Positions 16,698 to 25,647 of a stretch of DNA of 64,000 bases are shown piece by piece. The stretch's first letter is position 1; each line of letters begins with the position of its first letter. Both the position numbers and the translations under genes were made by a program. The notes beneath the pieces were generated by a model, which saw only the letters and a program-made list of their open reading frames with translations, was not told the origin of the DNA and searched no databases. Source of the stretch: Bacillus sp. SB49 (GTDB taxonomy: Bacteria; Bacillota; Bacilli; Bacillales; Halobacillaceae). The stretch is taken from assembly GCF_000469135.2 (NCBI RefSeq), contig NZ_CP048117.1, forward strand, positions 859,001 through 923,000, in the 5' to 3' direction.

Positions 16698-17321
16698 GTG
16701 TACCGGCACTTACGGGAGCAGATCGTTACCAAAGAGATCTCTCCTGGTTCACAGCTTGTCGAGAAATCGATAGAAGCCGAATTATCTGTATCCCGTACAC
16801 CGATCCGCCAGGCAATCCGGCGTCTGTGTGACGAGGGGTTTGCCAAGCTGTATGCCCATCGAGGAGCCTTTGTCATGAATCCTTCCGAGACAGAAGTGCT
16901 GCAGGCGTTTGAGATGTGGAAGTACTTGGAAATAAAAGTGGCTGAACTTGTTTATAATCAAGTGACATACAGCGATTTACAACAATTAAACAAATGGATT
17001 TCGGAAGGTGAGCAGGCGTGGGAAGCTGGAGATGTGGAGAGGTATTTGGAAGCTGATAAAGAGTTTCACTTGTTACTTGCCTGGAAAACCGGCAATGAGC
17101 TTCTCCATGAGTTTCTGGAACGGATCATTAATCAAGTCCATGTGTATGTACGAATGTTGGAACGTCATTCAAAAACGATTCCTGTTATAGGCAGGGTAAA
17201 AGATCATTACAGCGTGGTTGATGCACTGGAAGAACAAGACCTTTCCCTGTTGCAAACAACTTTAGATGAACACACAAGGTACCATGCAACCGCCTGGTCC
17301 TGGGAAAGAAGCCGGCAGTAA
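16698..17321 (+). CDS. GntR/FadR-type transcriptional regulator (start uncertain)
   Basis: FCD-domain GntR regulator. Winged helix: LVEKSIEAELSVSRTPIRQAIRRLCDEGFAKLYAHRGAFV; all-helical effector domain (ADKEFHLLLAWKTGNELL ... DHYSVVDALEEQDLSLLQTTLDEHTRYH). GTG 16698 is the only ATG/GTG/TTG codon in frame before the DNA-binding domain, yet the Shine-Dalgarno GGAGGAG abuts it with no spacer. Relatives begin 10-20 residues earlier; the frame is open back to the yitT stop and contains ATC at 16644 five bases after AAGGCGGG. Initiation at ATC, or a sequence error, is possible. Effector unknown. Confidence 0.75.
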   Translation: MYRHLREQIVTKEISPGSQLVEKSIEAELSVSRTPIRQAIRRLCDEGFAKLYAHRGAFVMNPSETEVLQAFEMWKYLEIKVAELVYNQVTYSDLQQLNKWISEGEQAWEAGDVERYLEADKEFHLLLAWKTGNELLHEFLERIINQVHVYVRMLERHSKTIPVIGRVKDHYSVVDALEEQDLSLLQTTLDEHTRYHATAWSWERSRQ

Positions 17322-17327
17322 GAAAGA

Positions 17328-17365
17328 GGGCGTGAAATCACTCGTGATTTCACGCCCTTTTTTTT
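17328..17365. terminator. Bidirectional terminator
   Basis: Perfect 14-bp stem GGGCGTGAAATCAC (17328-17341) with 17344-17357, followed by eight T on the plus strand. It includes the stop codon of the minus-strand small protein. Confidence 0.8.
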
Positions 17366-17544
17366 CTTTTCATTGTCTGAAATAATAAGGACCCGTTAAT
17401 CAGCAATACAGTCAGGACGGAAGCGTAAGCATAGTTGGCGTTTTTTGTTAGGACGGAAAATAAGACAAATACAGACAACACCACGATAGAAATCAAGAGA
17501 CAGGTTTTGCTGTCCGGTACGATTCTGCTTGCCTGAACGTTCAC
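17350..17544 (-). CDS. Small two-helix membrane protein
   Basis: A 64-residue protein with two hydrophobic segments (CLLISIVVLSVFVLFSVL and YASVLTVLLINGSLLF) and a basic tail MKRKKRA. GTG 17544 is chosen because AAGGAGTG precedes it by seven bases; ATG 17565 has no ribosome-binding site. It resembles no family I can name. Stand-alone gene between the GntR and acyl-CoA synthetase genes. Confidence 0.55.
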   Translation of the reverse strand: MNVQASRIVPDSKTCLLISIVVLSVFVLFSVLTKNANYAYASVLTVLLINGSLLFQTMKRKKRA

Positions 17545-17649
17545 TAAACGACACTCCTTATCCATACTTTGTCACTTATTATAAGATACGAAATAATTAT
17601 CTGTCAATTTATCGGGAGCAATAATGTTTCCTTTGCGCAAATAACATTA

Positions 17650-17678
17650 TTGGAAATATTCCAAAAACTTGGTATAAT
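17650..17678 (+). promoter_or_regulatory. Promoter of the acyl-CoA synthetase gene with palindromic operator
   Basis: TTGGAA (17650-17655), 17-base spacer, TATAAT (17673-17678). The -35 is the left half of a perfect palindrome, TTGGAA-ATA-TTCCAA (17650-17664), a plausible repressor site; the regulator is not identified. Confidence 0.6.
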
Positions 17679-17720
17679 GAATGCGATTAAAGACGCGATT
17701 GATCATAAAGGAGGGTTTCT

Positions 17721-19295
17721 GTGAAGAGAGAAAGTTTGATAGCACCAGATCGATATAACATCGTATCCGAGATGGAGAAGTATGCAGACGGTACAGGGCG
17801 CGAAGCGTTGCAGTGGATCAATGAAGCAGGGGAGCGAAGAGGAGTTACATATGATCAGCTGATTGAAAATGCAAACAAAATTGGAAACGCTTTCTTAAGT
17901 GCAGGCTTAAAAGCCGGGGATAAGGTGCTTGTCATGATTCCGCGTCTTCTGGAGGCGTATCATGTATATGTTGCAGCTTTGAAAGCGGGACTTGTGGTCA
18001 TTCCAAGTTCGGAAATGCTGAGGACGAAAGATTTGCAGTACAGGATATCCCACGGGGAAGTCCGCGGGGTGATAAGCTATCATCCATACACGGAACAGTT
18101 CCAAGGAGTCAAAGAGTTCGACCGTCTGTTGAAGTTCCGTGTAGGCGGACCGGAAGAAGGATGGTTCGATCTGGATGCGCTGATGGAGGATTATCCCTCG
18201 ACAATGGAAACTGCTGATACAGACAGAGACGATATGGCGTTCTTATCTTACACATCCGGTACGACAGGAAATCCGAAAGGGGTTGTTCATACGCATGGAT
18301 GGGGGTATGCGCACCTGAAGACGGCAGCTGACAATTGGCTTGCCATTGAAGAGGGCGATACGGTCTGGGCTACTGCGGGTCCGGGATGGCAGAAGTGGAT
18401 TTGGAGTCCATTCTTATCCGTGCTCGGCAAGGGGGCGAAGGGCCTCGTTTATCATGGCAGATTCGAACCGAACAAATATTTGAGGCTGATGGATGAGGAG
18501 AAGGTAAACGTACTCTGCTGTACACCGACAGAGTACCGTCTGATGGCGAAAGCCGACAACCTTGCTGATTATACTCTTTCAGCTCTTCACAGTGCTGTTT
18601 CAGCGGGAGAACCGTTAAATAGAGAAGTGATTGATACATTCCGCCGTCATTTCCATGTAACTGTGCGGGATGGCTACGGGCAGACGGAAAACACGCTGCT
18701 CGTCGGTATTATGAAAGACATGGAAGTGAAACCGGGTTCCATGGGCCGTCCCACCCCGGGTAACCATGTAGAAATTATAGATGAGGAAGGAATGCCTTTG
18801 GATTCAGGGAAAGTCGGTGATATCGCCGTACACTTGGATACGCCGGCACTTTTTCGGGAGTATTACAAAGATCCAGAACGGACGAAAATGACAAGAAGAG
18901 GTGACTATTATGTAACAGGGGATCAGGCAAGGAAAGATGAAGATGGATATTTCTGGTTCGAAGGGCGTAGCGATGATATTATTATCAGCTCAGGCTACAC
19001 AATCGGTCCGTTTGAAGTAGAGGACGCCCTTATTAAGCATCCATCCGTGCAGGAGTGTGCCGTTATTGCGAGCCCCGATGATGTTCGAGGGAGTGTTGTC
19101 AAGGCTTATATCGTTTTAAAGCAAGGGTACGAAGCGACGGATTCTCTTACTGTTGAACTTCAGCAGCATGTAAAAGAGCTAACCGCCCCTTATAAGTATC
19201 CGCGTCGGATTAAATATATTAAAGAACTGCCGAAGACTACCTCAGGGAAAATCAGACGGGTAGAGCTGAGGCAGTTGGAGCAGACGAACAATTAA
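17721..19295 (+). CDS. Acyl-CoA synthetase (AMP-forming, AcsA/MbcS-like)
   Basis: Adenylate-forming enzyme of 524 residues, start GTG after AAAGGAGGG. The phosphate loop is SYTSGTTGNPKGVVHTH (about 174-190), the A5 motif is DGYGQTENT, the A7 motif YYVTGDQARKDEDGYFWFEGRSDDII and the C-terminal catalytic lysine lies in LPKTTSGKIRRVEL. It activates a carboxylate to its CoA thioester; length and sequence place it with medium-chain/branched-chain ligases such as B. subtilis MbcS (YtcI), but the substrate is not certain. Single-gene unit. Confidence 0.85.
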   Translation: MKRESLIAPDRYNIVSEMEKYADGTGREALQWINEAGERRGVTYDQLIENANKIGNAFLSAGLKAGDKVLVMIPRLLEAYHVYVAALKAGLVVIPSSEMLRTKDLQYRISHGEVRGVISYHPYTEQFQGVKEFDRLLKFRVGGPEEGWFDLDALMEDYPSTMETADTDRDDMAFLSYTSGTTGNPKGVVHTHGWGYAHLKTAADNWLAIEEGDTVWATAGPGWQKWIWSPFLSVLGKGAKGLVYHGRFEPNKYLRLMDEEKVNVLCCTPTEYRLMAKADNLADYTLSALHSAVSAGEPLNREVIDTFRRHFHVTVRDGYGQTENTLLVGIMKDMEVKPGSMGRPTPGNHVEIIDEEGMPLDSGKVGDIAVHLDTPALFREYYKDPERTKMTRRGDYYVTGDQARKDEDGYFWFEGRSDDIIISSGYTIGPFEVEDALIKHPSVQECAVIASPDDVRGSVVKAYIVLKQGYEATDSLTVELQQHVKELTAPYKYPRRIKYIKELPKTTSGKIRRVELRQLEQTNN

Positions 19296-19301
19296 AAGAG
19301 A

Positions 19302-19335
19302 TAAGCCCTTGTGTTATGGATCAGGGGCTTTTTTT
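19302..19335 (+). terminator. Rho-independent terminator
   Basis: AGCCCTTG pairs with CAGGGGCT (8 bp, one mismatch or wobble), followed by seven T. It ends the acyl-CoA synthetase unit and lies just before the GNAT gene. Confidence 0.6.
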
Positions 19336-19360
19336 CTATGGATTGGAAGGGGAGAATTGT

Positions 19361-19786
19361 ATGATTAGAGATATGCAGCTGGGAGATGCGGCTGAATTGA
19401 CTGGATTGATGGGGGAACTGGGGTATGCGACCAACGTTGATCAAATGACAGACCGTATGAAGAAGATTCAATTAAGGGAAGAATACAAAACGTTTGTTTG
19501 GGAAGAAGATGACCGGATTCATGGGATGATAGGTATGACGCATTCGCTTGCTTATCATGATGACCGCTCCCATATCCGAGTCATTGCGTTCATCGTGAGA
19601 GCAGGAGAGCGGGGAAGAGGTATCGGGAAACAGCTTATGCAAACAGCAGAGAATTGGGGAGCCGAGCAGGGGGCAGGAACGATCCAGTTAAACAGCGGGA
19701 ACCGCGAGGAAAGGAAGCGCGCTCATGAAATATACAGATATTACGGATTCCAAGGAACGGCGACCGGTTTTTATAAAAAGCTCTAA
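19361..19786 (+). CDS. GNAT-family N-acetyltransferase
   Basis: A 141-residue GCN5-type acetyltransferase. The acetyl-CoA binding motif is VRAGERGRGIGKQLMQTAENWG (about 86-107), followed by IQLNSGNREERKRAHEIYRYYGFQ. The start is ATG 19361 behind AAGGGGAG; upstream in-frame codons overlap the terminator. The acceptor substrate is unknown. Followed 45 bases later by the RNase H-like gene. Confidence 0.8.
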   Translation: MIRDMQLGDAAELTGLMGELGYATNVDQMTDRMKKIQLREEYKTFVWEEDDRIHGMIGMTHSLAYHDDRSHIRVIAFIVRAGERGRGIGKQLMQTAENWGAEQGAGTIQLNSGNREERKRAHEIYRYYGFQGTATGFYKKL

Positions 19787-19831
19787 AAAAGCTGACTTCG
19801 GGTAAGATAGAAGAATAAGGAGGGTTGTCCA

Positions 19832-20488
19832 TTGAAAATAAGGTTGGAATGTACATATCAGACACCTGGAAAAGCGGAGATCCACTTCCGTTCTGAAGAA
19901 AAAAGCATCGGAGAAGTACTGCTTATTGCGGATGATTTAGAGAAGACGAAAAGGGCGAAAAAGATCGAGTTTCTGGACCAACATGATTCTATGTGGAAAC
20001 GGAAGGACTTGGAGAAGTATAGGAAGCAGCTCGAAACAGAGCCCCATGATGTTTCTGTTTATTTCGACGGAGGTTTTGACTTAAATGATCGACTCTCGGG
20101 GCTTGGGTGTGTTATTTATTACAAACAGAACGGAAAAGCGATGCGGAGAAGGAGAAGTGCGAGGATAGAGCAGCTCGGTTCAAATAATGAAGCGGAATAC
20201 GCTGCTCTTCACTTGGCGGTCCAAGAACTGGCGAATCTCGGTGCTCAACATCTACCAGTCACGTTTTACGGTGATTCCCGTGTCGTCATTCATCAGATGG
20301 AAGGCGATTGGGCTTGTGTGGAAGAAGAACTGAATCGTTGGGCGGACCGGATCGATGCTGATCTTGAAACCGCGGGTATTACACCAAGTTATCAACTGCT
20401 CTCCCGGAAAGACAACAAAGAGGCGGATCGTCTTGCTTCTGAAGCACTTTCTGGAAAAGAGATTTCCAGTACTTCAGAAATCCGTTAA
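19832..20488 (+). CDS. RNase HI-like protein (YpeP type)
   Basis: A 218-residue protein whose C-terminal part (about 73-210) is an RNase H fold. The four expected acidic residues are visible: Asp in VYFDGGFD, Glu in NNEAEYAAL, Asp in FYGDSRVV and Asp in NKEADRLA. This fits a ribonuclease HI-like enzyme that cleaves RNA in RNA-DNA hybrids, similar to B. subtilis YpeP; activity is not assured by sequence. The N-terminal 70 residues are a separate charged domain. TTG 19832 follows AAGGAGGG. Its stop abuts, with no gap, the stop of the opposite-strand gene. Confidence 0.8.
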   Translation: MKIRLECTYQTPGKAEIHFRSEEKSIGEVLLIADDLEKTKRAKKIEFLDQHDSMWKRKDLEKYRKQLETEPHDVSVYFDGGFDLNDRLSGLGCVIYYKQNGKAMRRRRSARIEQLGSNNEAEYAALHLAVQELANLGAQHLPVTFYGDSRVVIHQMEGDWACVEEELNRWADRIDADLETAGITPSYQLLSRKDNKEADRLASEALSGKEISSTSEIR

Positions 20489-20983
20489 CTACAAATGGAT
20501 ATCTACACGAGTACCGACGGGCACAATGTCAGCTAATTCCTCGACATCTTCATTGTGCATCCGGATACACCCCTTGGAAACGGCTTTACCGATGGAGGAG
20601 GGATTGTTTGTTCCATGGATGCCGTAATGTTCTTTAGATAAACTCATCCACATGGTGCCGAACGGACCTCCCGGATCAGGTGCTTTGTTAATAATGATGA
20701 AAGTACCGATCGGCGTCGTAGTCAGCATTTTTCCAACAGCAATCGGATATTCTTTGACAAGTTTATTACGATTGTAAAGTCTCAACTTTCGATTGTTTAC
20801 TGAGACATCAATTCGATAAGGAATGGTGGAAGGATCAGGTATTCCTGGTATTTGAAGCTGTTGGCCGGGATAGATTATGTCAGGGTTTGATAGATTGTTT
20901 GCCCGCAGGATATCTGTGAGGGGAACCCGGTAATCCCTGGATATTTGTGTGAGTGTTTCACCTGGTCTTACGCTGTGGATCAT
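20489..20983 (-). CDS. LysM-L,D-transpeptidase (YkuD domain)
   Basis: A 164-residue wall enzyme: one LysM repeat ([30 protein letters not shown]...GQQLQIPG, 2-48), then a YkuD catalytic domain with [24 protein letters not shown] (about 121-145), which contains the catalytic HG and SxGCIRM cysteine motif. It would cross-link peptidoglycan through 3-3 bonds or attach to spore wall, as B. subtilis YkuD. There is no signal peptide, as in YkuD. Good RBS AAAAGGAG. Convergent with the RNase H gene. Confidence 0.88.
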   Translation of the reverse strand: MIHSVRPGETLTQISRDYRVPLTDILRANNLSNPDIIYPGQQLQIPGIPDPSTIPYRIDVSVNNRKLRLYNRNKLVKEYPIAVGKMLTTTPIGTFIIINKAPDPGGPFGTMWMSLSKEHYGIHGTNNPSSIGKAVSKGCIRMHNEDVEELADIVPVGTRVDIHL

Positions 20984-21037
20984 ACGATCGACTCCTTTTT
21001 GGAGGATGTTATTACCTATCCTATGAAGTGAAACATG

Positions 21038-21072
21038 GAAAAAGCACTCGACGAATAGTCGGGTGCTTTTTC
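21038..21072 (-). terminator. Rho-independent terminator after purU
   Basis: Perfect 15-bp stem GAAAAAGCACTCGAC (21038-21052) with 21058-21072, 5-base loop; A/T run inside the stem end. It lies downstream of the minus-strand purU. Confidence 0.75.
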
Positions 21073-21097
21073 GTGACTTTTAATAGTGTTGGAAGGA

Positions 21098-21994
21098 TTA
21101 AAAGACGATGGTTTTATTGCCGTTCACGATGACTCGGTCTTCCAGATGCCATTTGACTCCTCTGGCCAGCACGCTTCGTTCGATGAGACGTCCTTTTTTC
21201 TTCAAGTCATCGATATCATTCTGGTGATCGACCCGGATAACATCCTGCTCGATAATCGGACCTTCATCCAGGTCGTCTGTCACGTAATGAGAAGTGGCGC
21301 CGATTAATTTCACGCCCCGATTATAAGCACGTTTGTGCGGGTTGGCACCTATGAAAGCTGGTAAGAACGAATGATGGATGTTGATGATGCTGGAAGGGTG
21401 TTGGGCTACAAATACAGGAGTCAGTATTTGCATGTACCTTGCCAGTACGATCAAATCAATATCGTATTTCTCAAGAAGCTCCAGCTGTTCTGCCTCTACT
21501 TCTTTCCGAATATGCTTGTTGGCAGGAATGTAGTGGAACGGTATGCCGAAGGACTCGACCAACTCTCTTCCTGTTTCGTGATTGCTGATTACGAGGGCGA
21601 TATCCGTCAGCAAATCCCCGCTTTCCCATTCATATAATAGTTCCCGCAGACAATGCAGTTCTTTGGATGCGAAAACAGCTGTCTTTTTCAGTTCATGGAG
21701 AAATGTCATTTTCCACTCCAAGCGGAATTGTTCTGCGATCGCATGGAAATGTTTTTTTAAATCGGCTGCTTTTTCTTTCAGTCCTTCTGTCTCGAAAACA
21801 ATCCTCAGGAAAAATGTGCCGTCTACGTGATCCGTCGTATATTGGCTCGACTCTACAATGTTTGCTCCATTTTCATAAAGGAAATTCGAGATGGTCGCGA
21901 CGATACCCGGTTTATCCGGGCAGCTGACGAGCAGTCTCCCTTTATCTTCATTATCATTCAAGTATTTTTGTATGTGCTGATGTGTTGAAGTCAT
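21098..21994 (-). CDS. purU: Formyltetrahydrofolate deformylase PurU
   Basis: A 298-residue protein: N-terminal ACT domain (RLLVSCPDKPGIVATISNFLYENGANIVESSQYTTD, 18-90) and C-terminal formyltransferase-like hydrolase domain with SNHETGRELVESFGIPFHYIP, LARYMQILTP, IINIHHSFLPAFIGANPHKRAYNRGVKLIGATSHYVTDDLDEGPII. It hydrolyses 10-formyl-THF to THF and formate, supplying formate for PurT and balancing one-carbon pools. ATG 21994 has AAGGGATG at good spacing; ATG 22006 would place the Shine-Dalgarno against the start. Monocistronic. Confidence 0.92.
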   Translation of the reverse strand: MTSTHQHIQKYLNDNEDKGRLLVSCPDKPGIVATISNFLYENGANIVESSQYTTDHVDGTFFLRIVFETEGLKEKAADLKKHFHAIAEQFRLEWKMTFLHELKKTAVFASKELHCLRELLYEWESGDLLTDIALVISNHETGRELVESFGIPFHYIPANKHIRKEVEAEQLELLEKYDIDLIVLARYMQILTPVFVAQHPSSIINIHHSFLPAFIGANPHKRAYNRGVKLIGATSHYVTDDLDEGPIIEQDVIRVDHQNDIDDLKKKGRLIERSVLARGVKWHLEDRVIVNGNKTIVF

Positions 21995-22154
21995 ACCAAT
22001 GATCATCCCTTCTGCCTATTGCTCCAATTATAGAGGAATCCCGATAGTTTGAGAAGGGGGCGGCCATTTGTATGTTTCATCTGCTGTTTTTACGGTTATA
22101 GTCTCATATATCTTGATATTGTAAATTTATTACATCAGAGGAGTGTATCTATTT

Positions 22155-23585
22155 ATGCGTAACTATCTTCAACACTATATAAATGGAGAATGGATCGATT
22201 CTACAGGAAATGAAACAGAAGAGGTAATTAATCCTGCTACAGAAGAAGTTATAGGGAAAATAAGTCTGGGAACGAAAGAAGATCTTGATAAAGCGGTTCA
22301 GGCCGCAAGGGAGGCTTTCCCTTCCTTTTCCCAGACGTCCAAAGAAGAGCGTGTAGAGATGCTGGAGAAGATTGCTGCCGAATACGAGAATCGCAAGCAG
22401 GAGATCATTGATACGATCACGGATGAACTTGGTTCACCGGTTTCCGTTTCGGAGAACGTGCACTACAGCATGGGATATAACCACTTCTCCCAGGCAGCTG
22501 AATCTCTAAAGAACTTCTCTTTCTTCGAGGACCGAGGCGGTCATTTCGTCCAGAAAGATTCGGTCGGGGTAAGTGGATTGATCACCCCCTGGAACTTCCC
22601 TACAAATCAGACATCTACAAAGATTGCCAGCGCGTTTGCAGCAGGAAGTCCTGTCATCTTGAAACCGGCAGAGCTGACGCCGTTTGCTGCGATTATCCTT
22701 ACAGAAATCTTTGACAAAGTAGGAGTGCCTAAAGGGGTCTTCAACCTGGTAAATGGTTCCGGTTCGGTCATAGGAGACGGCATCAGCTCTCATCCGGACA
22801 TCGACTTCGTATCCTTCACCGGTTCCGGCGCTGTCGGACAGAAGATCATGGAAAATGCCTCTCATACCATTAAGAAGGTCGCTCTGGAACTGGGTGGTAA
22901 ATCACCACTTGTCATTCTTGATGATGCAGATGTCGAAGATGCAGCGAGGTCCGCCGTGAATCATATTGCAAATAACAGCGGTCAAGTATGTTCTGCTGCT
23001 ACAAGAGTACTTGTGCCGTCCTCCATGAAAGAGGCATTCGAGGATGCGGTGAAGAAGGTTCTTCCTGAATATCCTGTTGGTGACCCAAGAGGAGATAATC
23101 GCATAGGGCCCCTCGTGTCGAAAAAACAATGGGATACGGTTCAATCCTACATTGAGAAAGGACAGGAAGAAGGTGCACGTTTACTTGTAGGTGGTACTGG
23201 TAAGCCGGAAGGTCTGGAAACCGGCTACTATGCGAAGCCTACGGTGTTTACAGACGTAGACAATTCTATGGTCATTGCTCAGGAAGAGATTTTTGGTCCC
23301 GTAACGACAATCATTACGTATGACTCTATTGATGAAGCTATTGAAATCGCTAATGATACCGTTTATGGGCTCGCCGGTTATGTATTCGGGAAAGATCCGA
23401 AGAACTTGAGGAAGGTCGCTGGAAGCATCCGTGCAGGTAGAGTGAAGGTCAACGATGCCGAAGCGGATTTCGCCGGCCCGTTCGGAGGCTATAAGCAGTC
23501 CGGTATCGGTCGCGAATGGGGAGATTATGGTATAGAGGAATATCTGGAAGTGAAAACACTACTGGGTTTCCCTTCAGAAGATTAA
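22155..23585 (+). CDS. Aldehyde dehydrogenase family protein
   Basis: NAD(P)-dependent aldehyde dehydrogenase of 476 residues. Motifs are complete: [33 protein letters not shown], the FTGSGAVGQ dinucleotide loop, the general base in ALELGGKSP and the catalytic Cys in [12 protein letters not shown] (about residue 280), EEIFGPV near 380. It oxidises an aldehyde to the acid; substrate unknown (no betaine or other pathway genes adjacent). ATG 22155 follows AGAGGAGTG; the GTG at 22143 overlaps that site. Confidence 0.87.
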   Translation: MRNYLQHYINGEWIDSTGNETEEVINPATEEVIGKISLGTKEDLDKAVQAAREAFPSFSQTSKEERVEMLEKIAAEYENRKQEIIDTITDELGSPVSVSENVHYSMGYNHFSQAAESLKNFSFFEDRGGHFVQKDSVGVSGLITPWNFPTNQTSTKIASAFAAGSPVILKPAELTPFAAIILTEIFDKVGVPKGVFNLVNGSGSVIGDGISSHPDIDFVSFTGSGAVGQKIMENASHTIKKVALELGGKSPLVILDDADVEDAARSAVNHIANNSGQVCSAATRVLVPSSMKEAFEDAVKKVLPEYPVGDPRGDNRIGPLVSKKQWDTVQSYIEKGQEEGARLLVGGTGKPEGLETGYYAKPTVFTDVDNSMVIAQEEIFGPVTTIITYDSIDEAIEIANDTVYGLAGYVFGKDPKNLRKVAGSIRAGRVKVNDAEADFAGPFGGYKQSGIGREWGDYGIEEYLEVKTLLGFPSED

Positions 23586-23588
23586 AAG

Positions 23589-23618
23589 AGAGCAGGAGTC
23601 GTACTCCTGCTCTTTCTA
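23589..23618 (+). terminator. Rho-independent terminator
   Basis: 11-bp stem AGAGCAGGAGT (23589-23599) with ACTCCTGCTCT (23603-23613), tail TTCTATAT. Confidence 0.75.
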
Positions 23619-23753
23619 TATAAATGGAATTTCTTTAGCCATTTTGAAACTATTGCAGTCTTTTTTTCGTATTACTTAATAGAGAACTTACTTTGTATAG
23701 AATATATGCCATTCATTTTATCGATGTAAAAGAGGAGGCGGGAAGGGACGAAG

Positions 23754-24179
23754 ATGTGGAAGAAAATATGGATAGCAATAGCGACGGTGATGATCCTGGC
23801 AACCATTGTCAGCTACATAAACCACAGGTACTTCTTCAATCCTGTTGCATTCAGTAAGGATGATATCACTCCGCACGAATGGCAGGATTATAAGCGTCCA
23901 TTAACGCTGACCTATTATAATCTCAAAGGAGAAAGAACATCGCGGATTATCGATCAGGAAGATGAAATCCGGCAATTGCTCGAAGCGATGAAAGCATCCC
24001 CTCCAGTTGAAGAGTCGATCGAGGCAGATACCAATGTCAGTGGCGCCTTGAAGCTGTCCGGAAAACAAGGGACCTTGTTGGAGGTTTACTTGTACAAGGA
24101 CTCCTGGCGCGTTCTCAATAAAGATTACTCGTTCTTCGAAGTTACAGGACCACTTCGAAACCTACTTGATAATTTATAA
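23754..24179 (+). CDS. Membrane-anchored protein of unknown function
   Basis: A 141-residue protein with one N-terminal membrane helix (WIAIATVMILATIVSYI) and an extracytoplasmic domain of about 115 residues rich in charged residues (DYKRPLTLTYYNLKGERTSRIIDQEDEIRQLLEAM, KLSGKQGTLLEVYLYKDSWRVLNKDYSFFEV). No family is recognised. ATG follows a purine-rich GGCGGGAAGGGACGAAG. Stand-alone unit ended by a strong terminator. Confidence 0.65.
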   Translation: MWKKIWIAIATVMILATIVSYINHRYFFNPVAFSKDDITPHEWQDYKRPLTLTYYNLKGERTSRIIDQEDEIRQLLEAMKASPPVEESIEADTNVSGALKLSGKQGTLLEVYLYKDSWRVLNKDYSFFEVTGPLRNLLDNL

Positions 24180-24187
24180 TTGCACAA

Positions 24188-24217
24188 AAAAAAGCACCCG
24201 GATATGGGTGCTTTTTT
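24188..24217 (+). terminator. Rho-independent terminator
   Basis: AAAAAGCACCC (24189-24199) pairs with GGGTGCTTTTT (24206-24216), followed by T. Confidence 0.85.
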
Positions 24218-24338
24218 GGTAACTGCTGCCCCCTTGTCTTCTTACACGTTATGCTTCGATCCTCGGTTCTTCCTAATCAAAAGAGGATGTACTATACTTG
24301 GAGAGTGTAAAAGCTAATTTTATTTAGGAGGATGCTTT

Positions 24339-24593
24339 GTGAGTAAGCGGTTTACGCATCTGTTCAATATTATTGTCGGTCTTCTGCTCCTGACAGAAGG
24401 ATCGGTCTATATATTTATGAATAATAAAGACGGAGATATTCATGTGCGGAGCATCATCGTGACTCTGATATTACTCGCCGCCTGGGGCGTGTCTTACAGG
24501 AATCAGACGAAAAAAGAAGATCCAAGCTCCTGGTTGATCTTTACCATGATCATTATGATCCCGATGATTCTGCCTTGGCTCTTCTTCATTTGA
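24339..24593 (+). CDS. Small three-helix membrane protein
   Basis: An 84-residue protein with three hydrophobic segments (LFNIIVGLLLLTEGSVYIF, SIIVTLILLAAWGV, WLIFTMIIMIPMILPWLFFI). GTG start after TAGGAGGATGC. Unknown family. It ends two bases before the 3' end of the opposite-strand small membrane gene. Confidence 0.6.
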   Translation: MSKRFTHLFNIIVGLLLLTEGSVYIFMNNKDGDIHVRSIIVTLILLAAWGVSYRNQTKKEDPSSWLIFTMIIMIPMILPWLFFI

Positions 24594-24595
24594 TT

Positions 24596-24862
24596 CTAAT
24601 TCAGCCAGCGGTACAGACCGGCACCGGCCAAGAATAGTCCGGATACCATATACAAATAGCCAAAAATTCGGTGCTTCCGTTCGTCGCTGCTGGTTTCTAC
24701 GCTGCCAGAGAAGAATAAAAATAATGTCGTAATGATATATAAACTGATTTCCACCCCTTGAAAGGGGCCATCTTTTCCTGTCAGCCATACCCCGACAGGA
24801 ATGGCCGTGAATAGTGGGAAATAAAGAGGATCGAAGCGGTCCGTCCACGATTTCTCTGCCAT
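24596..24862 (-). CDS. Small membrane protein of unknown function
   Basis: An 88-residue protein with three hydrophobic segments (LYFPLFTAIPVGVWL, ISLYIITTLFLFFSGS, FGYLYMVSGLFLAGAGLYRWL). ATG 24862 is chosen because AAGGAGG lies ten bases upstream; the longer frame to 24931 overlaps the preceding gene without a ribosome-binding site. It is the last gene of a likely three-gene minus-strand operon with the DUF5694-like and LLM genes. Confidence 0.55.
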   Translation of the reverse strand: MAEKSWTDRFDPLYFPLFTAIPVGVWLTGKDGPFQGVEISLYIITTLFLFFSGSVETSSDERKHRIFGYLYMVSGLFLAGAGLYRWLN

Positions 24863-24902
24863 AGGATCAGTCCTCCTTATTTTAATAGACAATAGGAACC
24901 GG

Positions 24903-25622
24903 TTACTCAGCAAGCTTGTTGGAACCATCAAGGAATAAGGAGGGATGAATGATTTTTACTTGGTTACTGTCTTCCAGCATTTGTCTGATAAGGTGCAGAT
25001 GATCCGCTCCGATCCATATAAGTACCCTGTCCCCCGGTTCCGTCAGTTTCAGTAGGTTGGCTGTAATGGTTAAATCCCGAAGATACCATTGGTTGAGCCA
25101 TTCCACTCCCAAAGGATGGGAGCGATCGCCGATTTGGGACAGCTTCCAGTACAACCTTTGTAATCGTCTTCCATATTCCAGTCTGTTTACCTCTTTTAAC
25201 TTCTCCATTATATCTGTTTTCTGCCGGCTTTGATTCAACTCGTGCTGCATCTCTACGATTTCTTTCAATAAATCAGGCTGGTACTCCTTCGCCCAGGCAA
25301 ACACCTGACTCAGGGGTGGACGGTCCATATCAACTTGTGCGTCGACAGCGTGGAGACGAGGAAGACTCAAGGCCTTGCCAATCCGGAAGGCGAATTGCTC
25401 TACCTCATCATATGCCGGTTGAAAGGCTCCGGCTTGAAACAGTTCGTAACGCTTGTTAATCTCTTCTTCAAGAAGAAAAGATTTCTCTACTGCAATCTTC
25501 GTCGGCTCATACTCCTTCAAACAATCAACCACTTCTAATATCTTCTTCTGCTGGTTATTGACCGTATCGGGTTCAACGGAAAAGTGTACGCTGCCCATTA
25601 CGAGAATTTGTGCATCTTCCAT
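24903..25622 (-). CDS. DUF5694 / TraB-like domain protein
   Basis: A 239-residue cytoplasmic protein. The N-terminus VMGSVHFS, the later EPTKIAVEKS and the C-terminal LIWIGADHLHLIRQML match the general pattern of the TraB/GumN-Tiki superfamily (GxxH near both ends, central Glu), most like DUF5694. Whether it is a metal-dependent protease is unknown. Start ATG follows AAAGGAG. It lies between an LLM oxidoreductase (25 bases upstream) and a small membrane protein, probably one operon. Confidence 0.65.
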   Translation of the reverse strand: MEDAQILVMGSVHFSVEPDTVNNQQKKILEVVDCLKEYEPTKIAVEKSFLLEEEINKRYELFQAGAFQPAYDEVEQFAFRIGKALSLPRLHAVDAQVDMDRPPLSQVFAWAKEYQPDLLKEIVEMQHELNQSRQKTDIMEKLKEVNRLEYGRRLQRLYWKLSQIGDRSHPLGVEWLNQWYLRDLTITANLLKLTEPGDRVLIWIGADHLHLIRQMLEDSNQVKIIHPSLFLDGSNKLAE

Positions 25623-25647
25623 ACCGTGCTCCTTTCCATTATTTCAT

